DNA from: Bacillota bacterium
GTDB taxonomy: Bacteria > Bacillota > Clostridia > Tissierellales > Peptoniphilaceae
Reading direction: 5' to 3'
NCBI GenBank assembly: GCA_023393715.1
Contig: JAEXCD010000036.1
Span: 1 to 7,915, forward strand
Length of the DNA stretch: 7,915 nt
Shown piece by piece: positions 1-5,869 of the stretch. The first letter of the stretch is position 1; every line of letters starts with the position of its first letter. The position numbers were made by a program, and so were the translations under genes. The notes below the pieces were generated by a model that was given only the letters and a program-made list of their open reading frames with translations, ran no database searches and was not told the DNA's origin.

Positions 1-112
1 TGGGCTGTATCTGTTCAAAAAGGTCTTCTGCAATGAAGAGGGTGTTTTTTCATTGCTGGGACAGTTTGACATCGTATTTGATGAAGCGCTTTACGCTGAT
101 TTTGTGAAATAG
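1..112 (+). CDS. 3' end of an unrecognised gene (partial)
   Basis: An open frame with no stop runs from the window edge (first full codon at base 2) to a TAG at 110-112 and gives the last 36 residues of a protein. The tail is rich in Phe, Leu and Asp, has no recognisable motif and ends in DFVK. Two points argue that it is real. The frame is open across the whole fragment, and its stop overlaps the ribosome binding site of the next gene (TAGGAG), the usual arrangement for translationally coupled genes. It is therefore probably the operon partner of the ATP-grasp ligase. In Enterococcus faecium a comparable ligase is paired with an aspartate racemase, but I cannot recognise a racemase C-terminus in this fragment. 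Function unknown. Confidence 0.7.
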   Translation, partial: GLYLFKKVFCNEEGVFSLLGQFDIVFDEALYADFVK

Positions 113-121
113 GAGCTGGAT

Positions 122-1324
122 ATGAAACAAATTTTACCGGTGATTCTGGGCAGCGATTTCAATGCCTACAATGTAGCTCGAAGCTTTCACGAAGCGTACG
201 GAGTTACGAGCGCTACGGCGGGTAAGGGAATTTTGGTGCAGGTAAAGCATTCGAAAATCGTCGAGCCGAATATCGTCCCGAATTTTGATGACGACGAGCT
301 TTTTGTCAAATATATGCTGGAATTTGCGCAAAAAAACAGAGATAAGACGCTGATCCTTTTGTCGGCCGGTGAAAATTATGTAAATAAAATATTCAGAACC
401 TACGATGCGCTGAAAGAGGCATATATCATTCCTTACACGGATGGAAAGCAGGGGCTGCTTTTAGGGGAAAAGGAAAATGCCTATATGTTATTTGAAAAGT
501 ATGGCATCGACTACCCCAGATACATCCTGTCGGATACGAAATATACGCAGATGACGGAAATCCCTTATGATTTTCCCGTAGTGGTGAAGCCAACCCAAAG
601 TACCTATTATTTTGAAATGAGCTTTCCGGGCAAGGAAAAGGCCTATATCGTGAAGGATATGGATGAGCTGAACGCGGTGCTTAAAAGGGTGTATGATGCG
701 GGGTACGAATATCCCATGTTTATCCAGGAGTTTGTGCACGGCGATATTCACGACGAATATGTATTGAATACCTACGTGGACAGGAAGGGGAATGTAACCC
801 TGCATTCCATGGGCAGAATCGTCGTAGACGATCCCAATCCCGATCTCAGGGGGAATTATTTCGCGATCGAGGATGTAAAGGTGGATGATGAGGTACGGGC
901 CTTATTTGATCGGGTGGATCATTTTCTGACGGAAATCGGATACAGAGGGCTGGCTAATTTTGATTTAAAAAAAGATGCGAGAACCGGAAGGTTCATGTGT
1001 TTCGAAATCAATCTGAGACAAGGCAGAAGCAGCTATTTCAGTACGCTTTCCGGGGCGAACTTTGCAAAGGCCATCGTAAACGACTATATTCTCGATCGGG
1101 TGGAGTACCTTGCGAGCGATCGGGAATTTCTGTGGTATGTGACCGACTATGCTTTAATCAGGGATGTTCTCAGCGTTACAGACCCGGAAACACTGGCGCG
1201 GCTGGACAGAAAGGCGGTCAAGGGGGGCACGCTGGAATATCCGTTTGACAATTCCCTTCTGCGGAAGCGGCTGCTGTCCAAGTATTTTTCAGAGTTCAGG
1301 AAGAGAACCAAGAGCTTTTCATGA
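122..1324 (+). CDS. ATP-grasp carboxylate-amine ligase, D-aspartate ligase-like
   Basis: A 400-residue cytoplasmic ATP-grasp enzyme. The family joins a carboxylate, activated as an acyl phosphate, to an amine. The sequence closely resembles the enterococcal D-aspartate ligase (Asl) that adds the cross-bridge residue to peptidoglycan precursors. The N-terminal pre-ATP-grasp domain has LGSDFNAYNVARSFHEAYG (residues 9-27). The central domain has the ATP-binding lysine in DFPVVVKPTQS (Lys156) and the adenine-side QEFVHGD (202-208). The metal-binding end has NFDLK (Asp281) and FEINLRQGRSS (Glu295, Asn297). The length matches the family. The start is supported by AGGAG at 111-115, six bases before ATG, overlapping the previous stop. 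Similar 'carboxylate-amine ligases' are widespread in Clostridia and most have no proven substrate, so cross-bridge synthesis is an inference. A stem-loop lies just after the stop. Confidence 0.88.
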   Translation: MKQILPVILGSDFNAYNVARSFHEAYGVTSATAGKGILVQVKHSKIVEPNIVPNFDDDELFVKYMLEFAQKNRDKTLILLSAGENYVNKIFRTYDALKEAYIIPYTDGKQGLLLGEKENAYMLFEKYGIDYPRYILSDTKYTQMTEIPYDFPVVVKPTQSTYYFEMSFPGKEKAYIVKDMDELNAVLKRVYDAGYEYPMFIQEFVHGDIHDEYVLNTYVDRKGNVTLHSMGRIVVDDPNPDLRGNYFAIEDVKVDDEVRALFDRVDHFLTEIGYRGLANFDLKKDARTGRFMCFEINLRQGRSSYFSTLSGANFAKAIVNDYILDRVEYLASDREFLWYVTDYALIRDVLSVTDPETLARLDRKAVKGGTLEYPFDNSLLRKRLLSKYFSEFRKRTKSFS

Positions 1325-1342
1325 AAATGAGCGGACGTTCGA

Positions 1343-1380
1343 AACCCCGGCGCAGTCCTTTTACGAACTGCACCGGGGTT
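1343..1380. terminator. Stem-loop between convergent genes
   Basis: Arms AACCCCGG and CCGGGGTT (1343-1350, 1373-1380) are continued inward, after one C/A mismatch, by GCAGT and ACTGC (1352-1356, 1367-1371). The loop is ten bases. It fills the 61-base gap between the convergent ligase and aldo/keto reductase genes, so it probably ends transcription from both sides. Neither strand has a long T-run after the stem, so as a Rho-independent terminator it is not ideal. Confidence 0.65.
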
Positions 1381-1385
1381 GTGCA

Positions 1386-2240
1386 TTACAGAGGACGCGC
1401 AGCCAGCATGCGGAGCCACGAAGCATCGTTGGAATCGTGCCCCATTCGCCCGTCGGGACGGTCGAGGGCGTCGAGCTGACCGAGCTCGTCTTCGGTCAGG
1501 CAAAAATCAAAAAGATCGATGTTTTCGACGAGCCGCTTTTTACGAACGCTTTTTGGCAAGGCGATAATTCCGTGCTGTACGTGCCAACGAAGGACGATTT
1601 GTGCGGGCGTCTTTTGATATTTGCCGCAGAGCGCCTGAATGACGGGCTCGTCGAAAAGCCCGTTCTGCCCTCGGCCGATCGGCGTGTAGGCTTGAACAGC
1701 GATGTTTTGTTCGCGCAGGTAGGTGCACAACGCCCGCTGCTGAAAGTAGGGATGAAGTTCGATTTGATCGATGACCGGCGCGATATTTGCATAGGTGGAC
1801 AGCTCCCGGAGCTGCTCGACGGTGAAATTGCTGACCGCGATCGCTTTGGCCAGTCCCTCTTCGACGCAGCGTTCGAGCGCTTTCCACGCCTCCCGGCTGT
1901 GTTCTCCGGGCCAGTGGAGGAACAGGAGGTCGATGGTATCGACGCCGAGATCCCTGAGGGAGCGATCGACGGAGCGTCTCGTGAGATCGGAACCAAAATA
2001 ATTTGGCCAGACCTTGGTGGCGACGGTGATTTGATTTCGCGGCACGCGGCTCTCGCGCATTGCCCGGCCGACATCCGCTTCGTTTTCATAAAGCCAGGCG
2101 GTATCAATGAGCCGGTAGCCGTGCTTCAGGGCATACGCAATGCTTTCAGCGGCATCGATGCTTTTGTAGGTTCCCAGGCCGATTTGCGGGATCGTCAGGC
2201 CGGAGGATAGACGAATCGCCGGAACAGATAATGGATACAT
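1386..2240 (-). CDS. Aldo/keto reductase (AKR5-like, 2,5-diketo-D-gluconate reductase type)
   Basis: A 284-residue soluble NADPH-dependent carbonyl reductase that reduces aldehydes or ketones to alcohols. All four catalytic residues of the superfamily are visible: Asp46 in GYRLIDTA, Tyr51 in WLYENE, Lys76 in VATKVW and His109 in LFLHWPG. The family signature around the N-terminal strand is GLGTYKS (21-27), VSNF lies at 136-139, and the NADPH-binding ALPKSVRKKRLVEN at 227-240. The frame is open upstream to 2327, but the start at 2240 is chosen for three reasons: AAGGAG sits five bases before this ATG, the protein then has the usual family length and begins at the first beta strand, and the extra 29 residues match nothing. 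The gene stands alone, convergent with the ligase and divergent from the acyl-CoA dehydrogenase. The physiological substrate is unknown; detoxification of reactive aldehydes is a common role for relatives. Confidence 0.93.
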   Translation of the reverse strand: MYPLSVPAIRLSSGLTIPQIGLGTYKSIDAAESIAYALKHGYRLIDTAWLYENEADVGRAMRESRVPRNQITVATKVWPNYFGSDLTRRSVDRSLRDLGVDTIDLLFLHWPGEHSREAWKALERCVEEGLAKAIAVSNFTVEQLRELSTYANIAPVIDQIELHPYFQQRALCTYLREQNIAVQAYTPIGRGQNGLFDEPVIQALCGKYQKTPAQIVLRWHVQHGIIALPKSVRKKRLVENIDLFDFCLTEDELGQLDALDRPDGRMGHDSNDASWLRMLAARPL

Positions 2241-2245
2241 AGTCA

Positions 2246-2251
2246 CTCCTT
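2246..2251 (-). promoter_or_regulatory. Ribosome binding site of the aldo/keto reductase
   Basis: On the minus strand this reads AAGGAG, five bases before the ATG at 2240-2238. It decides the start of the reductase against the upstream in-frame ATG at 2327, which has no comparable site. Confidence 0.8.
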
Positions 2252-2345
2252 TCCTCACAAACGGGATAGTGGAACTATACCCCAAAAAAGCGGCTTCCTT
2301 CGGGAAGACTGCGGGAGAGGCTTTCAATGGCGGGATGCGAATTAC

Positions 2346-2381
2346 ATGAAATAATTTTATAATTTCATAAATTAAAATTAT
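2346..2381. repeat. Two overlapping AT-rich palindromes (operator-like)
   Basis: ATGAAAT (2346-2352) and ATTTCAT (2362-2368) form a perfect seven-base inverted repeat with a nine-base spacer. Overlapping it, ATAATTTTA (2351-2359) and TAAAATTAT (2373-2381) form a perfect nine-base inverted repeat. Its inside continues as ATTT, CAT loop, AAAT, with a two-base bulge. The two cannot both be folded at once. They lie between divergent genes, so a dimeric repressor site is plausible, but such AT-rich symmetry can also arise by chance. Confidence 0.4.
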
Positions 2382-2613
2382 GTTTCGGTGAAGGTGAAAC
2401 GATTATATTTATATATTAAAGAAGTTTGTCATTCGAAAAAATCGGAGAAAATTTCAGGGAAGGATGAAAAAATGTGTAGAAAACAAACCATGAAAAACAA
2501 ACAAAAAGAGGAAACGTGATTATTTTGTTAAGAATAGTCAAGTTATGAAATGGCCTAATTAAGTAATATATTATCCCGTGAAATACGCCTTTTATCGTGG
2601 TAGTCTGTTCTGG

Positions 2614-2628
2614 AAGGAATCGTTCCTT
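2614..2628 (+). repeat. Small perfect inverted repeat upstream of acyl-CoA dehydrogenase
   Basis: AAGGAA, TCG, TTCCTT: a six-base perfect stem with a three-base loop, 54 bases before the acyl-CoA dehydrogenase start, in the likely untranslated leader. A second minor palindrome, GGTA-AAA-TACC, lies at 2657-2667, just before the ribosome binding site. The first could be an operator half-turn or an mRNA hairpin. There is no T-run, so it is not a terminator. Confidence 0.35.
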
Positions 2629-2682
2629 GATGCGAATGAGCGCAAGGAAGCAGCAGGGTAAAATACCGGAAAGGAGTATTGC

Positions 2683-3831
2683 ATGGATTTTAGATTGAGT
2701 GAATTGCAGCAGGAGGTTGTCCGCACCGCGCGTGAGTTTGCCGAAAAGGAGCTTTTGCCGAAGGTGCTGGAGCGCGATCAGGCCCAGGTATATTCGATGG
2801 AGGTATGGAAACGCATGGGCGAGCTTGGCCTGTTAGGGCTTCCGTATCCTAAGGAATATGGCGGCAGCGGCGCAGGTTATATGGAATATGCCTTGGCATT
2901 GATGGAGCTGGCGAAGGTAGATGCCTCGGTGGCGATCAGCTATTCGATCTCGACCTCCGTGGCGGTCGGCGGGATCTATCATTACGGCAGTGAGGAGCAG
3001 AAGAAGCGCTTTATGCCGGCGTTGCTTTCCGGAGAATGCATCGGCGCATTCGGATTAACCGAACCGGATGCGGGCTCGGATGCCTCGAACATTAAGACTA
3101 TTGCCGAGAAGCAGGGCGATTATTATCTGCTGAACGGCATGAAGTGCTTTACGACAAACGGACCGGTCGCCCGGTATTATTTTGTGATCGCCAGCACAAA
3201 CCCGGAATTGAAAACGAAGGGTCTGAGTGCGTTCATCGTCGATATGCAGTGGGAGGGTGTGCGTATCGGGAAGATTGAAAATAAAATGGGGCTCAACGAG
3301 GCTCAGGTGAGCGAGGTGTATTTTGACAATGTCAGGGTGCCGAAGGATCATTTGCTGGGGCAGGAAGGAAAGGGATTTAACTACGCAATGGCGTCTCTGG
3401 ATTGCGGGCGAATCGGCGTCGCGGCGCAGGGCCTGGGTATTGCAATCGGCGCGTTTGATGCGGCAAAAAAATATATGGAGGAGCGCAGGCAATTCGGGCA
3501 GGAATTGTATAAGAACCAGTACATGGCGTTTCGAATGGCGACGCTTGCCGCGAAAATAGAGCAAGCCAGACTTCTGCTGTTCCGCGCGGCGTGGCTGCAC
3601 GATGTCGGCGAGCCCTATTCTGTTGCGGCATCAATGGCCAAGCTGATGTGCACGGATCTGGCGATGGAGGTGAGTACGGAAGCGGTTCAGTTCCTGGGGG
3701 GGAATGGTTATATGAAGGAATATCACGTGGAGCGGATGATGCGGGATGCCAAGATTACCCAGATCTACGAGGGCACCAATGAAATTCAAAGGCTTGTTAT
3801 CGCCAACTCGCTATTCCGCCGCAAAAAGTAG
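2683..3831 (+). CDS. Acyl-CoA dehydrogenase, short-chain / butyryl-CoA dehydrogenase type
   Basis: A 382-residue FAD enzyme interconverting an acyl-CoA and its trans-2,3-enoyl-CoA. It exchanges electrons with an electron-transfer flavoprotein and in anaerobes often works in the reducing direction. The order of domains is standard: alpha-helical N-terminus, beta domain with the first family signature GAFGLTEPDAGSDAS (121-135), then the C-terminal helical domain with RRQFGQELYKNQ (268-279) and QFLGGNGY (336-343). The catalytic base is Glu363 in IYEGTNEIQR, the position used by short-chain and butyryl-CoA dehydrogenases. Length is normal and no key residue is missing. The start has AAGGAG at 2671-2676, six bases ahead of the ATG. 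It is followed by etfB and etfA, so an enzyme-Etf complex is likely. The acyl substrate (butyryl-CoA, or another short, branched or aromatic enoyl-CoA) cannot be told from the sequence. Confidence 0.95.
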   Translation: MDFRLSELQQEVVRTAREFAEKELLPKVLERDQAQVYSMEVWKRMGELGLLGLPYPKEYGGSGAGYMEYALALMELAKVDASVAISYSISTSVAVGGIYHYGSEEQKKRFMPALLSGECIGAFGLTEPDAGSDASNIKTIAEKQGDYYLLNGMKCFTTNGPVARYYFVIASTNPELKTKGLSAFIVDMQWEGVRIGKIENKMGLNEAQVSEVYFDNVRVPKDHLLGQEGKGFNYAMASLDCGRIGVAAQGLGIAIGAFDAAKKYMEERRQFGQELYKNQYMAFRMATLAAKIEQARLLLFRAAWLHDVGEPYSVAASMAKLMCTDLAMEVSTEAVQFLGGNGYMKEYHVERMMRDAKITQIYEGTNEIQRLVIANSLFRRKK

Positions 3832-4000
3832 CGATTGCTGAAGGCTCGGGGTTCGACGGATTCGTTTGAACCGTTCCTGCGCGAGAGGGCCTCCGTTTAC
3901 CCATGCCGGACACGTTCGCCGATCGGTCGGGCTGCTCCTGCACAGGAGAACGTCCGTGTACAGAGCGGGGCGCCGCAGGCAATCGGGGAAAGGAAAAATC
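3832..4000 (+). other. GC-rich gap between acyl-CoA dehydrogenase and etfB
   Basis: There is no gene here. The 169 bases are GC-rich and hold several possible hairpins. One is GGTTC/GAACC with an inner ACG/CGT (3850-3872). Another is a perfect CTCCTG-CA-CAGGAG (3935-3948), which overlaps a longer-range ACGTTC (3912-3917) / GAACGT (3948-3953) pairing. None is followed by a T-run, so I see no clear terminator. The arrangement could process or attenuate the message between the dehydrogenase and the etf genes. The frame of etfB is open backwards through most of this gap from 3866, but that extension (rich in Arg, with a Cys) has no family counterpart and is judged non-coding. Confidence 0.5.
3935..3948 (+). 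repeat. Perfect inverted repeat in the acd-etfB gap
   Basis: CTCCTG and CAGGAG around a two-base centre, 52 bases before the etfB start. The right arm contains a Shine-Dalgarno-like AGGAG that pairing would hide, but no start codon follows at a useful distance. It may be part of a leader structure for etfB; function is unproven. Confidence 0.35.
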
Positions 4001-4786
4001 ATGAGAATTGTCTTATTGATGAAGATCCTGTCTGAGGCGAAGCAGGGAGAATCGCATTCCCTGTTTTCCTCTGCAGCCGGGCGTATCAATCCTGCGGATG
4101 AAAAGGCATTTGAGGCGGCGCTTCGTCTGAAGGAGCAGTGGAAACGGATGCGCGGAGAGGAGGCGGAGATTCTGATCCTGAGTCGAACGGAAAAGAGCTC
4201 AGCCGCCCTGCTCCGTCGGTATCTGGGAATGGGCGCTTCGCGGATTGTGCTGCTTCAAGCGGGCGGTGCGGATACGCGAAGAGCCTGCTTTGACGCGCTG
4301 AATGAGGGACTGAGCTCCGTGGCGCCCTTTGATCTGCTGCTTGCCGGAGAGCGGAGCGCGGATGGAGGAAGCGGCCTGGTCGCGCCGATGCTGGCGGAGC
4401 AGTGGCGCCTTCCCTTCCTCCGCTCGGTGGAAGCAGTGGAGTGGGATGAGACGGAGGCCGCCGGAGAGGGCGTATCCGTCGTCGCAACGCGGAGCAGCGC
4501 CGTGGCGGAAGAAAAAATCGGGGCGAGGCTGCCGCTGATGGCCGGTATTTCGGAACGCGCCCCGGATCTTCGAATGCCGCACATCGGCGCGTTGTTAGAG
4601 AGCCTGTCCGATTCCTCCGGCGGGGTGGAAGAACGCGTGATTTCGCCGCGGGCGGGCGCTCCGTCGGGGACGTACTGCGCCCTCGCTGAGGCAGCTTCTG
4701 ACGTGCTGTGGATCGGGGGTACGTCGGAGGAGGAAGCGAGGGAATTGTTTTTTGCCCGGCTGAAGCAGATGGGAGGTCTGTCATGA
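4001..4786 (+). CDS. etfB: Electron transfer flavoprotein, beta subunit (strongly diverged)
   Basis: A 261-residue cytoplasmic subunit that would pair with EtfA and carry electrons between the acyl-CoA dehydrogenase and other carriers. Family features: MRIVLLMK start strand, INPADEKAFEAALRLKE (29-45; usually NPDDKNALEEAL), LRRYLGMGAS (71-80), DLLLAGERSADGGSGLVAPMLAEQ (111-134), LPLMAGISERAP (177-188) and the C-terminal SEEEARELFFARLKQ (242-256). Oddities: the usual VPDT after the first strand is absent (KILSEAK), the nucleotide loop normally reading DGDTxQVG reads DGGSGLVA (121-128), and NEPRY in the partner-recognition loop is replaced by RAPDL. The start at 4001 is chosen because the family begins there and GGGGAAAGGA precedes it; an in-frame ATG at 3866 is rejected. 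The stop overlaps etfA by ATGA, so translation is coupled. The family call is firm; whether it still binds AMP or a second FAD is uncertain. Confidence 0.87.
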   Translation: MRIVLLMKILSEAKQGESHSLFSSAAGRINPADEKAFEAALRLKEQWKRMRGEEAEILILSRTEKSSAALLRRYLGMGASRIVLLQAGGADTRRACFDALNEGLSSVAPFDLLLAGERSADGGSGLVAPMLAEQWRLPFLRSVEAVEWDETEAAGEGVSVVATRSSAVAEEKIGARLPLMAGISERAPDLRMPHIGALLESLSDSSGGVEERVISPRAGAPSGTYCALAEAASDVLWIGGTSEEEARELFFARLKQMGGLS

Positions 4787-5826
4787 ACGCACAGGATCAG
4801 GTTGCCGGGCAAGCGGCCGATCAGCTGCTGGTTCGGGTCGTTTTTGTACAAACACCGGAGCGGGTGAAGGCGCTCTTTTCGCTTTGGGAAAAGGAAAACG
4901 ACGACGCGCGGCGCGCGGGCATTCGACTCGGGCGTATCGCCGTCTGTGCGGAACCGGCTGCGGCGCAGCTATTAGTGGACGCAGACCGGATCGCGGCGCT
5001 GCATACATCCCTTCTCCGGCTGCCGAACAACGGAGGGGTACCTGCGGCGGAGGTCGCGCGAGCGATCGATGCGCAGTGTCCACCGGGTGCGTCGATCGTC
5101 TTTGCCGAGGGGGAGAGCAGCGCAGAGGTCGCCGCGCGGGTCGCGGTGCGAAGAGACCTCGATTTGGTCGAATCGATCGTCCGCGTGTCCTGCCGGCCCG
5201 GGCAGACGACGTGGTACTGTGGCATTCAGGCAGCCACGCCCTCGAAGAGCTACATCACTGCGCAGCCCATCGTCGGACTGTGTACGTTTTCGGATGCGGC
5301 GCTCGTCATTGAGGGGGCGGTGAGGCGTCAGGACGAGGTGCCTGCAGACCGGGAGGAGCCGCTCTTTTCCCGTCTGTTGAATGAAGTGCGGCAGAAGGAG
5401 CCGGCGATCTGGCCGATCAGTAAGGAAGCAAAGCCTGTCGCAGGGCTGAAGCAGGCGCGCATTCTTTTAGCGGGCGGAAAGGGTGTGGGCAGCAAGGAGA
5501 TGTTTCGGATGCTCGAAGAGGTGGCAAGGCGTTTAGGTGTCGGGATTGCCGCATCGCGCAGCGCGGTGGAGATGGGCTGGATCGGAGAGCAATACCAGGT
5601 GGGACAATCCGGAACGACCGTACAGCCGGAGCTCTATGTCGCTTTTGGAATTCACGGTGCGATTCAGCACCTTTCCGGGATGCGACAGTCGCAGAAAATT
5701 ATTGCGGTCAATACGGATCCTCATGCGCCGATCTTCTCTGTCGCGCACGTGGGTTATATCTGCGACGTACAGAAGCTGATTCCGTGGATGCTGGAGCGAT
5801 TGAATGAAGCGAAGCAGCCTAAATAG
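4783..5826 (+). CDS. etfA: Electron transfer flavoprotein, alpha subunit
   Basis: A 347-residue FAD-binding partner of EtfB. The N-terminal half (to about residue 215) is poorly conserved but keeps the family plan, including GASIVFAEGESSAEVAARVA (102-121) in place of the usual switch region. The C-terminal FAD domain is unmistakable: ILLAGGKGVGSKEMFRMLEE (227-246), AASRSAVEMGW (256-266) with the flavin-side Arg259, VGQSGTTV (273-280), LYVAFGIHGAIQH (284-296) with His296, and IIAVNTDPHAPIF (306-318). Differences from the usual sequence are Ser276 and Thr278 in GQ[T]G[K]T, His291 in place of Ser in GISGAIQH, and Thr311 for Lys in NKDP. There is no N-terminal ferredoxin fusion. The start is set by the ATGA overlap with etfB; the frame is open further back to 4708 inside etfB, which is judged not used. 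Like etfB, the gene is markedly GC-richer than the ligase at the left of the window. Confidence 0.93.
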   Translation: MNAQDQVAGQAADQLLVRVVFVQTPERVKALFSLWEKENDDARRAGIRLGRIAVCAEPAAAQLLVDADRIAALHTSLLRLPNNGGVPAAEVARAIDAQCPPGASIVFAEGESSAEVAARVAVRRDLDLVESIVRVSCRPGQTTWYCGIQAATPSKSYITAQPIVGLCTFSDAALVIEGAVRRQDEVPADREEPLFSRLLNEVRQKEPAIWPISKEAKPVAGLKQARILLAGGKGVGSKEMFRMLEEVARRLGVGIAASRSAVEMGWIGEQYQVGQSGTTVQPELYVAFGIHGAIQHLSGMRQSQKIIAVNTDPHAPIFSVAHVGYICDVQKLIPWMLERLNEAKQPK

Positions 5827-5851
5827 GGAAGGCGGCTGCAAGGAACAAGTC

Positions 5852-5857
5852 AGGAGG
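5852..5857 (+). promoter_or_regulatory. Ribosome binding site of the CPBP gene
   Basis: A perfect AGGAGG in the short gap after etfA. It directly abuts an ATG at 5858 (too close) and lies 12 bases before the ATG at 5870 (somewhat far). It supports a start at 5870, or, less simply, the upstream ATG at 5804 inside the end of etfA, which has GGAG seven bases before it. Confidence 0.55.
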
Positions 5858-5869
5858 ATGGCGCTGCCA

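Larger units (their letters stand above)
2241..2682. other. Divergent intergenic region, AT-rich
   Basis: The 442 bases between the divergent aldo/keto reductase and acyl-CoA dehydrogenase hold no convincing gene. The part from about 2340 to 2575 is very AT-rich, unlike the flanking genes, and should carry the promoters of both. For the minus strand a perfect TATAAT lies at 2407-2402 with ATGACA at 2432-2427, a long 19-base spacer. For the plus strand the best I find is TATATT at 2567-2572 with a poor TTATGA at 2543-2548. Neither is strong. A TTGTTAA at 2525-2531 equals one half of a Rex operator but lacks the second half. Overlapping palindromes at 2346-2381 and small hairpins at 2614-2628 and 2657-2667 are listed or discussed separately. 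No T-box or other riboswitch signature was recognised. Confidence 0.6.

Noticed and set aside
1164..2210. Long open frame of 348 codons on the plus strand, antisense to the aldo/keto reductase
   Set aside because: It overlaps the end of the ligase and almost the whole reductase, which has all four catalytic residues. The antisense product has no recognisable domain and no ribosome binding site.
2241..2327. N-terminal extension of the aldo/keto reductase to 2327
   Set aside because: Family proteins begin near MYPLSVPAIRLSSG; an AAGGAG lies five bases before that ATG, and the extra 29 residues look like translated leader.
2525..2542. Possible Rex (NADH-sensing repressor) operator upstream of the dehydrogenase
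   Set aside because: TTGTTAA matches one half-site, but the following bases do not form the second half (TTAACAA), so the 18-base palindrome is not there.
2640..2682. T-box-like element (AGGGTAAAATACCGG) before the dehydrogenase
   Set aside because: The conserved T-box core (TGGnACCGCG) and the specifier structures are absent; only a small GGTA/TACC palindrome is present.
3866..4000. Upstream extension of etfB to an ATG at 3866
   Set aside because: The 45 extra residues are Arg-rich with no family counterpart, while the ATG at 4001 begins exactly at the conserved first strand and has a purine-rich ribosome binding site.
4708..4782. Upstream extension of etfA into etfB
   Set aside because: It would overlap etfB by 79 bases. 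The ATGA overlap at 4783 is the typical coupled start and already gives a full-length protein.
4086..4851. Several overlapping antisense and alternative-frame ORFs across etfB and etfA
   Set aside because: GC-rich genes leave other frames open. These products are Arg/Pro/Ser-rich, with no motifs and no ribosome binding sites.
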